Shown here piece after piece: positions 1-11,777 of a stretch of 64,000 nucleotides of DNA. Source of the stretch: Neckera pumila (taxonomy: Eukaryota; Streptophyta; Bryopsida; Hypnales; Neckeraceae). Location of the stretch: positions 25,542,545-25,606,544 of the forward strand of contig OZ018411.1 of the NCBI GenBank assembly GCA_963969595.1, given 5' to 3'. A program made the translations under genes and the position numbers. The first letter of the stretch is position 1. Every line of letters begins with the position of its first letter. Under the pieces are notes generated by a model. It did not search any database and was not told the DNA's origin. It worked only from the letters and a program-made list of their open reading frames with translations.

Positions 1-1821
1 GCTCGAAGATTGTGTATGGTGGCATCCGTCGTTACCTAGCCCGGCACCACCCGTATCGCTGCAACCGGAGATTTAATGGAGTGCAAGAGAATTGGGATAA
101 GCCCAGAGCTCAAACAGGGGAAGATATCATCTGGTATGCAGCATGGAGGCAATCATACTTGGATCTAGGTGGGAAAGAGAATGGCGCAGAAGACCCTGTG
201 CATGTCATGGGAGTGAAACGCCTCAGCACTTTCTATGAGTTGGATTACTGGAAGGTGAGACTTCTATGACACTGTGAGGAACAGGCCTCATGTACCGTCT
301 GGACGTCATTGTTGACATGTTCTACTTAGTTCTGTGTTGTATCGCATGTGTTTTGCATTCTCTAGGACGTTATAGTTGATGTTAGGAAAGGCGTATCTGG
401 AAATGGCCTGATGTCGTCGTTGACGGCCATGGTCGTTCTGGTCCTTTCATAATGGCTGCGTACGTGAAGGCATGTCACCAATCAGGTGCCACTTGAGAAG
501 CTCTTGTGAAGGTGGCTAGTATTGTTTGGCACAAACTTTGACTTCATTTTTAAAGAAAGTCCATTGTGGCATGTGCAGCATTTGTTGGATCGACACATAT
601 TGGATGCTATGCATTGTGAGAAAAATTTGTGCGAGAATATATTGAAGACGTTGATGGGTGTGAATGATAGTCCCGGAAGTCGACTGGATGCAGAGGACTT
701 GGACATACGTGAGGAGATATGGCTGCAACCTCCACAACGGCAGCAAGATGCATACTATATGCCACACGCCCCGTATGTATTGAAGCCAAATGAACGCCGG
801 GAGTTTGTCACAATTGTTTCTAATATTTGTACCCCTTCAAACTACGTGGGCAGCATTCACAAGCGCTTAGTGGACAAGAAACTCCAGTACATGAAAACGC
901 ATGATTACCACGTTTTCATGCAACAAGTGAGAAAAAACCTAATTGAACGCAGGCAATAAACAATAGTAGGTAGATGCGGATGCCAATGTGCAAGTACGCA
1001 GGTGTCCCATGTGATGTTTTAGGGGATGCGTTCCTATCGGACGGGATGTCTAGGACGACGGCTGTGTTGGGTAGTCATGTCGCACATGGTGCTGTCACGA
1101 ACGCCGTGAGGACCCACGTCTGCGTGGCCTCTGTCCCTGCGGACGTACGCTACATAGCAGGGTCACCAGCTAAAACCATTCCTAGAAGCATTCGACATTC
1201 ATGTCTCTTTAGTTGACTGTGTCCCTTACTAATGTATGGTATCTCATGAATCATGATCCTTAGATTCTCCCTGTGGCGGTTTGCAATGTACTGGACGAAA
1301 GTGTGTGCCTCGCAATAATTAAAATCAGCAGAGTATTTCAAAGACTGTGCCCAAAAGAGGTAAGCTTGATGGATGAATAGGACATGATGCGCGACGTGGT
1401 GATGGCAACATGCGTGCTGGAGAAGGAATTTCCCCCAACGTTTCTAAACATTATGACGCATTTGCCCGTGCACTTGGTGGAGCAATTGTTTCGGTGCGGT
1501 CCCGTGCATTGTCGGTGGATGTATCCAATAGAGCGATATATAAAAACACTGAAGGACTATGTGAGAACTTTTGTATATCCGGAGGATAGCATTGCGGAAG
1601 GGTATCGAATGGATGACACGCTTGGATTTTGCACGAAGTACATGCATGAATATAGAGGAACAGTGCACCGTGTATGGGATGCGGAAGAAGATGCGAACAT
1701 GAATGACGAGATTCTTCGTAACAACTGCCAACAGAGGCGGAAGATGTCGAATGAGTTCCGCGGCTATGCACATGCCTTTGTTCTAGACAATGCAGCATGC
1801 TTGGAGGGTTGGCGGCAGTGA
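1..1821 (+). pseudogene. Decayed CACTA (En/Spm) transposase, tnp2 type, entering from the window edge
   Basis: Three separate reading-frame blocks line up in order with plant tnp2 transposases. Positions 12-269 carry the early GxRRxLxxxHPxR and RRFNG block. Positions 522-959 carry the catalytic-core stretch with LLDRHILDAMHCEKN, RLDAEDLDIRE, and MKTHDYHVFMQQ. Positions 1260-1821 carry the SRVFQRLCPKE block and then the DUF4218-like part with EKEFPPTFLNIMTHL and RWMYPIERYIKTLKDYVR. The blocks are separated by stops and by 960-1260, which looks like an intron or unrelated filler; an in-frame TAG lies at about 1378. The transposase would cut and paste CACTA elements, but no continuous frame remains, so this copy is inactive. 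The 5' part lies outside the window. The family call is from remembered motifs and is fairly sure; exon borders are not resolved. Confidence 0.85.
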
Positions 1822-2164
1822 GTCCATGTTTCCAATCATTATGTCTTTCGTCATTGAACCACTCCAATGAATGTTTAGGTTGTTACTGTTTTGTTGTTCA
1901 CTATCTATGCATTTTGAGCGCACTTTCCTGTGCGCAGTGTCACTTGTGACGTTGGTGGTGGACATATGATTGAGACCTTGGTCGTTATAGCGTCTGTGAA
2001 GACATCCTTTTTGACGTCCGTCTACTAGCCGGCTTGTCCATGACAACATTTGCTATGTTCCATGTCTATTGACCTTTTTGTTTTTCCATATTATTTCCAT
2101 GCCCTTTTTTCTTACTTGTCGTTGGAATGTGGTATAGGGAGTGCGAGGTGGCTAGAGCACAGCG

Positions 2165-2959
2165 TTGGGAGGAAAGGAGACATTCCGTAGAAAATGTCGT
2201 CGTCGCAATGCTTCCGTGCCCGTCCGCTATCCAACGGAATCGTATGATTTGCCATCCTTTGCAGCGTGGCTGAGTGCACAGGTGCAAACATTTCGGGATG
2301 CAGGCCAACACGTTGATGAAGATATTGTCCAATACGGGCAACCTCCAGAGCGATACGCTGTCTCACATAGACAGATGTATGCCTTTGGCATCCACTTCCG
2401 TGTACGTAGCGCTGAAGGTGGCCTTGTCACACGCGATTCATGTGTGGTAGCCTCGTTCACTCGACAACTTTGATGGGGGCTTCGCAATGGGCGTCCCATT
2501 GAGAGAACCGATAACTACGTTGGGTACATTGAAGAGATTCTTGAATTGGACTACCGCAATCATTGCACCACCATCTTTGTCTGCGATTGGGTTAAAGGAA
2601 GCCAAGATGCTCGCTTTCCAAATATTCAACGGGATCGGTATGGCTTTAGCATGGCTAACTTTAACCGCATGGATGGCAAGGTGCACGCCAGCTTTTTTGC
2701 ATTTCCATTGCATTGTCAACAAGTATTCTTCTCCGACGACCCTCAAAGAGCAGGCTGGAAAATTGTATGCCGTACAGACGTGAGGGGTAGATGCGGGCAA
2801 CCACAGATCAACCAATCCATCCTCCATGTAGTTGCAGTGGAAAACGATGAGGAATATGTAGGATTGCAACCAGAAGTGCTGGATTCAGAGCCTGCGAGAG
2901 AAGCAACAACTATAGGCGGTACGTACATACCTCTACCAACAGAGGCAGGAAGAACATGA
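2165..2959 (+). pseudogene. DUF4216-like C-terminal part of the same CACTA transposase, frameshifted
   Basis: Two frames (2165-2473 and 2546-2959) together give the DUF4216-type region that follows DUF4218 in plant CACTA transposases. The first contains the YAFGIHFRVRSAE and TRDSCVVASF stretch. The second contains the FVCDWVKGSQDARFP block, the GFSMANFNRM block, and the FFSDDPQRAGWKIVCRTD block. A stop and frame change near 2470-2545 break it. The order (tnp2, DUF4218, DUF4216) and the common strand tie it to the upstream remnant as a single element. No CACTA terminus is visible downstream, and the clear similarity ends near 3 kb, just before a TA microsatellite at about 3078-3094. It could instead be spliced pieces of one gene, but the stops argue for decay. 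Confidence 0.75.
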
Positions 2960-3579
2960 CAAGCTACGACAGTGGAGTGAAAAGTTCCATGCCCTACCGT
3001 CCCAGTAGCACCGCAATGGAATTGCAGGGCTATTATAACATTGTCGTGTTGCAAATGCAGACATTATGTAGATTATGTATATATATATATATATGATTTA
3101 GATAGATTTTAATATTTGTTGCATTATAAAGAAGCTGACATCATTTGAGGTGGCTTCATCTCATTCAATATTCTTCTTTGTGTTTTATTTAGATTATACT
3201 ATGTCGAACTAGAGAATTTTTTTTTGAGTCTCAAGAAATTGGGATTCTAGTTTTTTTTTACCTCTACTAGATATATGTAGATTTTAGTTCTTTATTCCGT
3301 AGATAGAGTGGATAGAGTGAAGTTAGAGATAAATTAAGATGGAGATTGAGTGGAAAAGTAAAAGATAGAGAGATAGAGTGAAGTTAAGGTGGGAAAAAGG
3401 TGATTTTTTTTCATCTTCTCTCTCGTTGTGAGTTTAGGAGGGGGGATCCGAATGTTTGGAGGTTATTGTTGTGTTACGTTTTGAGAAGGGGGTTTTTCAA
3501 TGAAAATTGGAGGAGTTGTGTATTATGATGTTGTGATTGGAAGAGGTCTTTTCTTGCTTGAATTGAAGTTGTGAGTGGA

Positions 3580-3945
3580 GATTTGTGCTAGTTTGAGTGG
3601 AGGAAGGTCTGCTGCCTCCCAATTGAAGGGGCTGAGACTTTGACCAACTATAGAAGACAGACAGATTTTTATTTTGCAATGAAATTTTGAGAAGTTGTAG
3701 AGAATTCTGTTAGCTTTTCAAATAGCTATCATTTGTTGTATTTGGAGCATTTATGAGTGAGTTGTGAGTGTTGAAGTGAAGGAGGGTCTGCTACCCTCAC
3801 TTTTAGAGGCCGAAACTTTGGGCAATCATAGATATTGGAGAGAGTATTTGAATGAATTGAAATTTGGTGAAAATACAGAAAATTGTATTAGCTTTACAAA
3901 GAGCTATCACTCATTCTATTTGGAGTTGTGGAGCATTGGTGGCGT
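3580..3945 (+). repeat. Degenerate direct duplication, two units of about 185 bp
   Basis: Two successive stretches share the same order of words: GTGAGTG, GGTCTGCT(G/A)CC, then AGAGGC or GGGGCTGAGACTTTG, then TTAGCTTT(T/A)CAAA, AGCTATCA, and finally TTTGGAG. The first unit is about 3580-3755 and the second about 3756-3945. Neither carries a convincing frame. This looks like an old tandem duplication within non-coding DNA. Confidence 0.6.
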
Positions 3946-4020
3946 TCATTCAAAGTTTAGCTTTGAAATTGAAGTTGGAGTGAAGATTTGAAGTTGGAGT
4001 TGGAGGAGAATTTGTGTGTT

Positions 4021-4062
4021 GTGGCTTGTGGCTTGTGGCTTGTGGCTTGTGGCTTGTGGCTT
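4021..4062 (+). repeat. Six perfect copies of the heptamer GTGGCTT
   Basis: Six uninterrupted copies of GTGGCTT occupy exactly 42 bp. As a multiple of three plus one it would shift frame with each unit lost or gained. It lies within a short open frame of no recognisable content, so a simple microsatellite is the safest reading. Confidence 0.95.
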
Positions 4063-6080
4063 GTCTTTTATTGTAAACTTTTGTTGTTGCAAGCAGCTTG
4101 GGTTAAACCAATGCTTAGCCTTGTTTTGTGTTTGTGGAGACAGTGGGATTTAATCACCTACATGGTCGAATCTGTTTGTTCTCACGGTGAAAGCTAAAGC
4201 CTAGTTAGAGCTGGTCACCGGGAGTTTGAAGTTTAGGAGCCCATCATCCGGACGGCATCTCATGTTATGCCGTCCCGTTTTACCTGTCCGAGGCCCGTGG
4301 TTCTTATTACCTACCTGACCGAATCCTGACCCGTTTAGAGTCAACACAGGATAGGCCAACGGGGAAGAGTTTGAAGGCCGAAGAACAAAAAGAAGATTGA
4401 AGACTAGAAGACTTGAAGATTATTTGAAGTCAATGACTAACTAATTCCAGTTGCAGCCAGATACTTTGCGTATTCCCATAGCGCGCTCCTCTCAACACGA
4501 CAATGTAGTCGACGTCGAAGCACATGTCCAGTCGGGTTCTGAGTCTCTGTCACAGAGGACGTCCCTGTAGACGTTTAGAATGATGTTTTCAGCATCTCCT
4601 CAACGTCATTGACCTACATGATGATGATAATGAATCGAACAGCATTTTTGAGAATAGTGAAGGAATGTGACTCTGAACCCATGCATGTTTGGTTAGTATT
4701 GAATGGCCTTGGAATTGCCCATTTGGGCCGGGGGGGGGATAAGAAATCACAAGAGAAATCAAAAACTGGCTACACATAAAAAGTTAGCGGTTGTCAATAT
4801 TGTTGAGAAGTACAATTGCAAACTTAAGGGTTACCTTTCATATATATGTATTTTAATTTTTTACGTCAATGCATGCATGTTGCAATTGGGAATCATTCTT
4901 TTAGCCTAGTGGTATGTTTTAGGTACTGCTTGAACACTGACAAGGAACAATGCACGGCTTCTCAATGATTTAAAGAGGACACATGAAATTTCATTTTCAT
5001 TATAATCTATTTTGGGGCTTCATACGAACAGGTAATCCTATGTTAGTAAGTAGTATCTTAGGAGCACTGGTCCTTCTTTTCACAGATTGGACATTGTAGA
5101 ATCCATTTATTCACAATTTCCCCTATTTTTTTTCTTTGCAAACCCTAAGCCCTTATATTTCTTTCTTAATTATAATTAGGAAGGTGCTGTGTTACCTTTT
5201 TTCCATTTTTCCTTCAACGCAACATGATGGCTTCTCACTTGAAGGGGGTTCTTTCAATTTCTAGTCGTTTTAACAAGTGGAGAATCCATTTGAGGAATAA
5301 TGTCGCATTTTCTACCTTAATTTTGCATGTCTATGATTACTGAGTACCAAGTGTCCACCAAATTGCTTTATTTTGGAGATATCTTATAATCCAAATGGTA
5401 ATTCCAATATTCCCTACTCCCAAACAGAATGGGGTCATGAATAATTTGTTTTTGGTGTTTTCAAAATGAAAGTTTGAATTAAATGTTTTGGAATATTTTT
5501 GCTGGCCATAAATTTATATTGCGTTGGATAATCAATCTTTGAACCCTTTGGAATGTTTTAGCTATTGCCTTGTCCAGAAGTGAAAACGCAAAGAGTAGGA
5601 GGTCAATTTCATATTCATTATTTTTTTTTTTGGCAAGCCTCAAGGTAATTCAAGTATATTGAATTGTATTAGAGGAGTAGTAGTCCATCCTTCACGGAGT
5701 GGTCACTTAGAGAAATGTCGCAAACAACGTACAGCATAATATATTACAAAATATACAGAAGTTTGACCCCGAACCCATTATTTTTCAAGTGCAAGCAATT
5801 TCGAATTGTTCCTTTACATCACATTTGTTGCGCGACTTGTTCACAATTCCTTTTTTTTTTCCTTACTAAATTCTTTTTCACTCAAGATAGGGTAAGGTTT
5901 CGGTAGAGTTTTAGGTGGAAATTTTTTTGTTTTACTTTTTCTTGAAGAAAAAGGGAAGCAAAATCGTATTAAAATGTTTTTTGGTCGAAGTCCTGAATAG
6001 CACACATCCTAACAATGTTTTTAAGAATTTTTATTTTTTTTGATTCGTGTGTTTTTCATATTTTTTCCTAAAAAAGACAA
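4063..6080. other. Spacer without supportable genes
   Basis: A GC-richer patch at about 4200-4560 has no open frame I recognise. The rest is AT-rich with many short homopolymers. I see no gene, RNA gene or bounded mobile element here. Confidence 0.6.
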
Positions 6081-6117
6081 CATAAGGCACAACATAAGGT
6101 CAAGCCAATTATATGTT

Positions 6118-6985
6118 TGCTAGTTTCAAATATTTTTTCACTTCCCTTTTTTTTGGCTCAAGGTAGCTAGTTTAACCCCTAAAGGACCATGAGTGCAGTT
6201 TGTGAACAATGAATGAACGGAAAAACATCCTGAACTCATCGAAATGCATTTTTTGAAGCATCAATTGTGTTTGAAGGTTCTTATATTAGGTCTTTAACAT
6301 TTGTACATTTTACATTATGAAGATTTTGCTTAGCATAAATTCTATAAATCCAAAAGTATCGGGAGGTCTAGCCTGAAAAAATAACTTCCTCAATTCAGAA
6401 AATGACCCTTCAAAAATGACTTGAATAAGAAAATCAAATACAAATCTTCAATAATCACTATACTTAGAACTCAATATTTTAAACTTATAGGCAAAACAAA
6501 GTTTTGGAAATCATAAATATTCAATCTATAATTGATTTTTACAAGGAATTTTCAGTTTATGGCTTCAAATGCCCATTGCAAAATATTTCTATATATATCT
6601 GTTGATCTAACCGTGTAGATGTGATCTATAAATAGCATTTTACAACTATTGTTTGAGAGTCATCATTACAATATTTCTGTAGGTTGCATTTTATAATAGA
6701 TCTTCCCAATTATGGAAATCTGGGCATCCCTCCGATCCTTTAGGGGTTAAGGGTTTTTTTCCTTCGCATTTCCTTAGGTTGAAGGTAGTTTACAGTTTTT
6801 TTCATTTTAATTTTTCGTGGCTCAATGTAGTTCAAGGTTCTTTTCCCTTCCCATTATTTTGGACTTAAGGTAGTTTACAAAGTTTTCCCTTCCCATTTCC
6901 TTTTGCTCAAGGTAGTTTAAGGTTTTCTGTCCCGCTAGTTCAGGGAGCCAGAAGGTAGTTTGTGACTTTTTTTCATTCCCATTTT
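6118..6985 (+). repeat. Degenerate tandem array (about 55-65 bp units), split by an inserted TTAA element
   Basis: Units read roughly CTTCCCATTT..., then TTGGCTCAAGGTAGTTTAAGG, with variants such as GGTAGTTTACAG and GTAGTTCAAGG. One unit lies before 6172 and about four lie after 6750. The break between them is exactly the mobile element at 6172-6750. The pre-insertion unit can be read from its neighbours, which makes this array a natural marker for the insertion event. No coding frame is supported. Confidence 0.75.
6172..6750. mobile_element. TTAA-flanked non-autonomous element, 579 bp (copy A)
   Basis: It begins TTAACCCCTAAAGGACC and ends GGATCCTTTAGGGGTTAA after the natural T tract (the outer 14 bases of both ends are inverted copies). 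TTAA is present once on each side. The flanking array units contain a single TTAA (…AGTTTAAGG…), so TTAA is the duplicated target rather than part of the inverted repeat. There is no transposase frame. Terminal CCC with a TTAA target is characteristic of piggyBac-type elements. The interior is unlike the other copies in this window, so A is a separate subfamily sharing only the ends. Confidence 0.8.
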
Positions 6986-8784
6986 TTGGGTGGATTCAAA
7001 GAGTTTTTGATTTCTGGGCTTCCAAATTTATTTCGTGCCATTTGTTCCTATCTGTAATCTTCGTATGTGCCTGTTTCACTGAACTTTTTTTCTTTATAGT
7101 GAAGTTAGGGTATTAAAAATTCCCTTCCTTGCAAATTCAAAGTAATGATATGTGGACCTAGAATTCCAAAATTAGGTAATAATAGGGACCATTTAATTGG
7201 CCAAGGATATCTAGCTAAATACCCCTTTAAAAAAAAAAACTGTCCGCACATGATATTTGAAGGTCCACATAGAGTGACCCCCCCGTGCCTTCCTTTTAGT
7301 CATTTACTTGCGGCCGAATCATTAAGTCACCAGCTTCCCTCGGTATGTTATTGCTTTAGAGGAAACATCCATATATATAATTTTTCTTTTTTTATCTCCC
7401 GTGTAAATTGTCACAATTAATTTTTTCCGAGTTTTTCTTCCTAGCCACGTGAAGCTCTTGAATGGCGTTCTCATAATTAATGTTCAACAACTTTAATGTG
7501 AAAGCATTTTTGAATGTACTAAAGCATTCTATACCTTCCGCTAAATCCTTTATGCGCTTATCCATAATTAGTGACTATTGAATCTTCTATGAATTTCCAT
7601 GTTTTCAAAAAAGAACTTCCAATATGTAATGTCCAGGACAGATTTTGGGGTTATCAATAACTTTAGAGAATGCAGTTTCATATGTGAGGGTTAGACTTTT
7701 TTATCCAACAGCAGCCTGCATAGGTTGGTAGGGTACTTTTAATAGGCCTGACCCTTGAACTGCTCCGTGAATGTACCATGTACGGCAAAGCATTTTGTGG
7801 CTACTACTTTCATTTGTTGACAAATTAAGCCAAGAACCTATAATTCCTAACATTAATGAATAAAGAGCATTCATTTGCATTTCCGATATATATAAAGAAG
7901 TCTCCAAGGAAGTATATTAAAGTGTATAGTGACTAATTGAACTAGTTGAGGAATGAATAAAAATGGCATGTGCTTCAACTAACCCATTTGTAGAGAATAC
8001 AAATGGATTACAATTGCATGAAGATTCAAGATAAATAAATTTTCCCTAACAAGGGTTTCTTGGAAATTGTTGTTCACTATATCAATAATATTAAATAAAG
8101 CACAGAAGGACTGACAAAATTCTGAATTCAACATTGTATGTTCACCTCGAGTCCTACTGCCAGAAGTCTCTCTTCATGTTGCCATTGAACGCAATCCACG
8201 TCAATTACCTTATTCTTTATTCCTTTTTTTTCCCGCGTCACCATCAGTGCCTTATTAATAGTGTGTATCAAATTTCAGACAATGTGGATGTTGTCACTTT
8301 GAAATCTACATTTTTTTAGCCCTGTTCTGCTTTCAATACTTGGACCCTAGAACCCTAAATCCATGAATATTCAACATTTTCCACAAACCATTTCTTCCAA
8401 GGTTGAATACTATGAACCCTATATCCTTCAGATGCTAACATATAACACACTTAATGAGCATTACATGTATCCCACTTTGATTTATTCACTCCATGCTTAA
8501 TTAATTAACATGTGGACTAAATGAATTTATGGTAATTGTCTTAAGCTATATAGTAATTATAATAATTTAAACATACAAGAAATTGTTGAAATGACCTACA
8601 TTTGAACTTGGCGCTAATGGAATTGTGTATGAGTCCATCGCTGGTCATTTGGCCCGTCATGTAGTACTTCACCTCCCACTTCAACAATTTTTTTGCCATT
8701 CACCTAAGACAGCTGCCCATACTCAGTTTTTTCCTTCCGGTCAGCATTTTACCTCTGCCTCCTGTAACTTCCCTGCATTTACCT
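6986..8784. other. AT-rich spacer, nothing recognisable
   Basis: Short open frames only (for example 7145-7420), with AT-biased composition and no family motif. I see no splice-joined coding sequence and no bounded repeat. Confidence 0.6.
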
Positions 8785-9053
8785 GCAGTGAAAACTGACG
8801 TAGTGGCTGACGTGGACTTCTAACGTTCTAAATGATGTCTGAAATGGACATCACATGTTTTACGAGACGTCATTGCAAACATGACCGTCTGTGCTGACAC
8901 CCCTGTGTTTAGAAGCTGAACAACACACGTTTTCCGGGACATCGGACATAATTCGCAGATACAAACCCTAAAACCGATAGACACAGTGACGTCCGTGTTG
9001 ACATCCGATGTTTTATGGCCAATAGCACCAAAAAAAACCGGTTTCTTATAGTG
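8785..9053. mobile_element. Right end of a CACTA-type non-autonomous element, left end not found
   Basis: The stretch ends in CGGTTTCTTATAGTG, the inverse of the CACTATAAGAAACC terminus seen on the elements at 13.9, 17.2 and 19.6 kb. It carries the same kind of subterminal words (GACGTC, GATGTC, ACGTCC) repeated several times between 8810 and 9005. I could not find a matching CACTATAAG start upstream, so this is a truncated copy; the left limit given is approximate. Confidence 0.65.
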
Positions 9054-9054
9054 T

Positions 9055-9178
9055 TTTGGTCCTCCAATCAAAAGTTATGGACAAAAATCAGAGAGCAATA
9101 GCAAGAAACATTTCTTTTGACATTTTCAAACACCTTCTCTGACTTTTGTCCATAACTATTGATTGGAGGCTCAAAACC
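9055..9178. repeat. Long imperfect inverted repeat (about 41-bp arms, 42-nt loop)
   Basis: The left arm (9055-9095) and the right arm (9138-9178) are inverted copies with about five mismatches, including the shared core TTATGGACAAAA. The hairpin begins immediately beside the CACTA right end at 9053. A short MITE-like foldback or a hairpin RNA precursor are both possible; the sequence does not decide between them. Confidence 0.8.
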
Positions 9179-9371
9179 ACAAACGGATTTTTAAAGGAGA
9201 AAGTTAGCTTGATTTTTCAACTTTTTTCAATTCAAAGTTTTTTGAAACAAGTTGTTTTACTATGTCCAAATGGCCTCCAAAGTCTGCTGAATTTACAAAG
9301 CAAATAAAAACCAATGCAAAAACTAGTTATATAGAATTCTACATCACATGTTGTCACTTAATACTTTGCAT

Positions 9372-9525
9372 GGGGCAATGGCTAAGAGCCTTGGACCTCA
9401 ACCATGAGGTCCAAGGTTCAAAGCCTCATGTCGGCACTGGCCTAAGTGGAGGGCTGCCTAGGTGGCTCTGCCACATGGCTGCTGCCCACAATTTTTGGGC
9501 AACTCAATTAAATATTTTTTAATAA
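9372..9525 (+). mobile_element. tRNA-derived SINE-like sequence
   Basis: The 5' part has an A-box-like TGGCTAAGAGCC (9379-9390) and a B-box-like GGTTCAAAGCC (9415-9425) with normal tRNA spacing, plus a perfect 8-bp stem GGACCTCA/TGAGGTCC between them. The tRNA-like part is followed by about 60 bp of unrelated body and an A/T-rich tail near 9505-9530. It lacks a proper acceptor stem and a 3' end, so it is not a tRNA gene. Both promoter boxes and the tail fit a SINE. I did not find a clear target duplication. Confidence 0.65.
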
Positions 9526-9683
9526 TAAAAAAAGGCCTTTATCTGGAACTTCCCATAACTAGGCACTATCTTGTACATTTCCATATCTCATCTTGTAAAT
9601 TGTTTTATCATGTCAATATGTCTAATCCATTTCACATACTAGTATGGTCCAAAATAGTCTTGTGTCAAAATAGTAAGTAGTTT

Positions 9684-9981
9684 CATTAGATGAGATTCGG
9701 AGGTCTTGGAGGGCTCCGAGTTCCCCTGCTGTCTGTTGCGTTCCTAGACTGCAGGAACGTAGGAGCAGCAGCTAGCTGACGTGGTCAAGCAACTGCCACG
9801 TCATTTTTTGAAAAAAAAAAAAAAAAATTCTTTTTGCTTAAAATGATATTTTGGTAAGAAAAAAAAACTTTTTTTTGAAATTTTTCTTTTTTGACACACC
9901 CATATCGACGTTCACTGAATCTAGGCAGATCAGGGAACAGGCCTGAAATGGCCCTCCAAGACCCCCAAATATCATCTAATG
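9684..9981. mobile_element. Small TIR element, 298 bp, CATTAGA-ended (copy K)
   Basis: The left end CATTAGATGAGATT and the right end (inverse CATTAGATGATATT) form terminal inverted repeats of about 31 bp that both run on to GGTCTTGGAGGGC. The interior is a GC-rich piece with CACGTCA and an A/T-rich core and has no coding frame. The same CATTAGA ends occur on elements at 21.5, 47.4 and 51.8 kb. No convincing target duplication was found, so the superfamily is open. Confidence 0.75.
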
Positions 9982-11039
9982 TATTGGACAGATGTAAGAA
10001 AGTGTCCAAGTATAGTCTATAGCCTCTCTGCTTTTATCTTTAAAAGCATATATTTACAAAGCTATAACTGGGCAAGCTAAAACTTGTCAACATTTAAACA
10101 TAAAGCCAACTAGAATATTTTAAGATTCTAACAAAGTTCAAGCACTGTGTGTAAGGTGAAGAAAGTGTCACATCATTCATCCTTTCCTTGAGGTAGTAAG
10201 CCTCACCTGCACCCATGGAAATCAACATCAAAATATGAGGTTAGAATTTCGTATGCGAGGTGTTTTCAACTTACTAACAACATGTTATTGTCTTTGCAAG
10301 GAACAAAAGAATAAGAAATCACAAACTTTTAACTACACAGCACTTTGTACGCAACAATTTTCTAAACTTGACTGCTTGACGGTGACTGAGAAGATGCCAT
10401 TTCTTGGAACAGTGCTACCGGTCCAAAACCTATAGCCTCACTTTGCCCTTCGTATATCTAGTGCAGAGTAAGCACAGCAGAACTTGTGGCTAAATTAAAC
10501 AAGACAACAAGAAATCACGCCTGAATAGCCTCAAACAGTAATCAGCTTAAGGGTCCACTAGCTTCCCATCAATCTGTGTTTGGGTTCTGCTTACTATGGT
10601 CTTTTATTCGTTCTGGTTCCAAAGCCGGCAAGGCGTGCAATTGTGTCCCAGGCGGTAAATTTGAAATTTACAATAATGCTCACCTCAAGTATTGCCCCAA
10701 ATTACTTTCTAAGGATCCATACTATGATCCTTCTATTAATCAAAGTTGCACAGTCATATTTAAACCTTTACTTAGTAGGTTTAAGTCACTGTCACATAAG
10801 CCAGTTAGTACTCTCAATTTTGTTTACCAACTAGATGGTCATATTTGATACTATCTTCATGAAATCTTCTAACAAAATAATCATAGATCCTTCATATTTA
10901 GAAGGTATGTGTCTGAGATCTATGTAGAATTTGTACCTTAATCCAAAGTATTGGAGGTAAGGTAGCTATAGCATCACATCAATGTCCATTACTTAAGTAA
11001 GGCTTGAATAATTGTATATAACGTCTTTTATTTTCATAG
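9982..11039. other. Spacer, no supportable gene
   Basis: Two overlapping short frames near 10576-10848 have no motif I recognise. Nothing else is supported in this interval. Confidence 0.5.
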
Positions 11040-11225
11040 AAAATAAAGTGAAGAAACAAGATTAAGGTATCCTTTATTTTTTGAAACAAAAATAAAGTAA
11101 AAAAAATAGGGTGAGGTATCCTTTATTTTTTGTAACAACAAAAAAATTAATAAAATAAATATATAAATATACTATGGCATCCTTTATTTTTGGAACAAAA
11201 ATAAAGTGAAAAAATATATAGGATA
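11040..11225 (+). repeat. Tandem array of three to four units of about 60 bp
   Basis: Each unit contains TCCTTTATTTTTTG, AACAAAAATAAAG, then an A-rich linker. The two words are partly inverse to each other (CTTTATTTT/AAAATAAAG), so every unit can form a small hairpin. Divergence between units is moderate. It is non-coding. Confidence 0.75.
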
Positions 11226-11545
11226 AGTAAAAAACTTCCCTCTAGGCTATGTAACTTCTTGTCACTTCAAATTTCTTTTTTATATTCATAATAAAATTCA
11301 TGATTCTTAAAGCTTTCTAGTTCATGAACTTGGTGATGCAAGCTAGAAAAAAACAAAAAAAGAAAAAAAAGAAAAAACAATCCCTTTGTAAAAATGGCCA
11401 AAACAACAGAAAAAAATCAACAGATTTGAATTGATCCTTGGCCAAAACAACGCGCCCAAAACAACAGACGCAATCAACACATTTGAGTTGAAATTCTGTT
11501 GTTTCAGTCAAAGATTTTCTAGTAGTGAATGCATCCACCGCCAGA

Positions 11546-11777
11546 AATAATAGTTTATATGAAGGTATCCATCTCCAGCAGCTATTGCACGTTTCTTTAA
11601 ATATTTTAGGTTGCCACATTGCCAATAACAATAGTTTATTGTAAGCTATCCATTGCTAGCAGCTACTACGCTTTTCTTTGAATATTTTAAGTCGCAATTA
11701 CAATTGCTTATTCTAATGAAGTATCCATTGCTTTAACATTTCCTTGAATATTTTAGGTCGCTGTGCTGGCAAGCACT
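11546..11777 (+). repeat. Three degenerate tandem units of about 75-80 bp
   Basis: The units share the order ATAGTTTAT or TTGCTTATT, then GTATCCAT, CAGCTA, TTTCTTTGAATATTTTA and GGTCGC or GTCGC. No frame is preserved across them. Old local duplication is the simplest reading. Confidence 0.7.

Noticed and set aside
9372..9445. Possible functional tRNA gene
   Set aside because: A and B boxes are present but there is no matching acceptor stem or terminator, and an A/T tail follows; SINE is the better reading.
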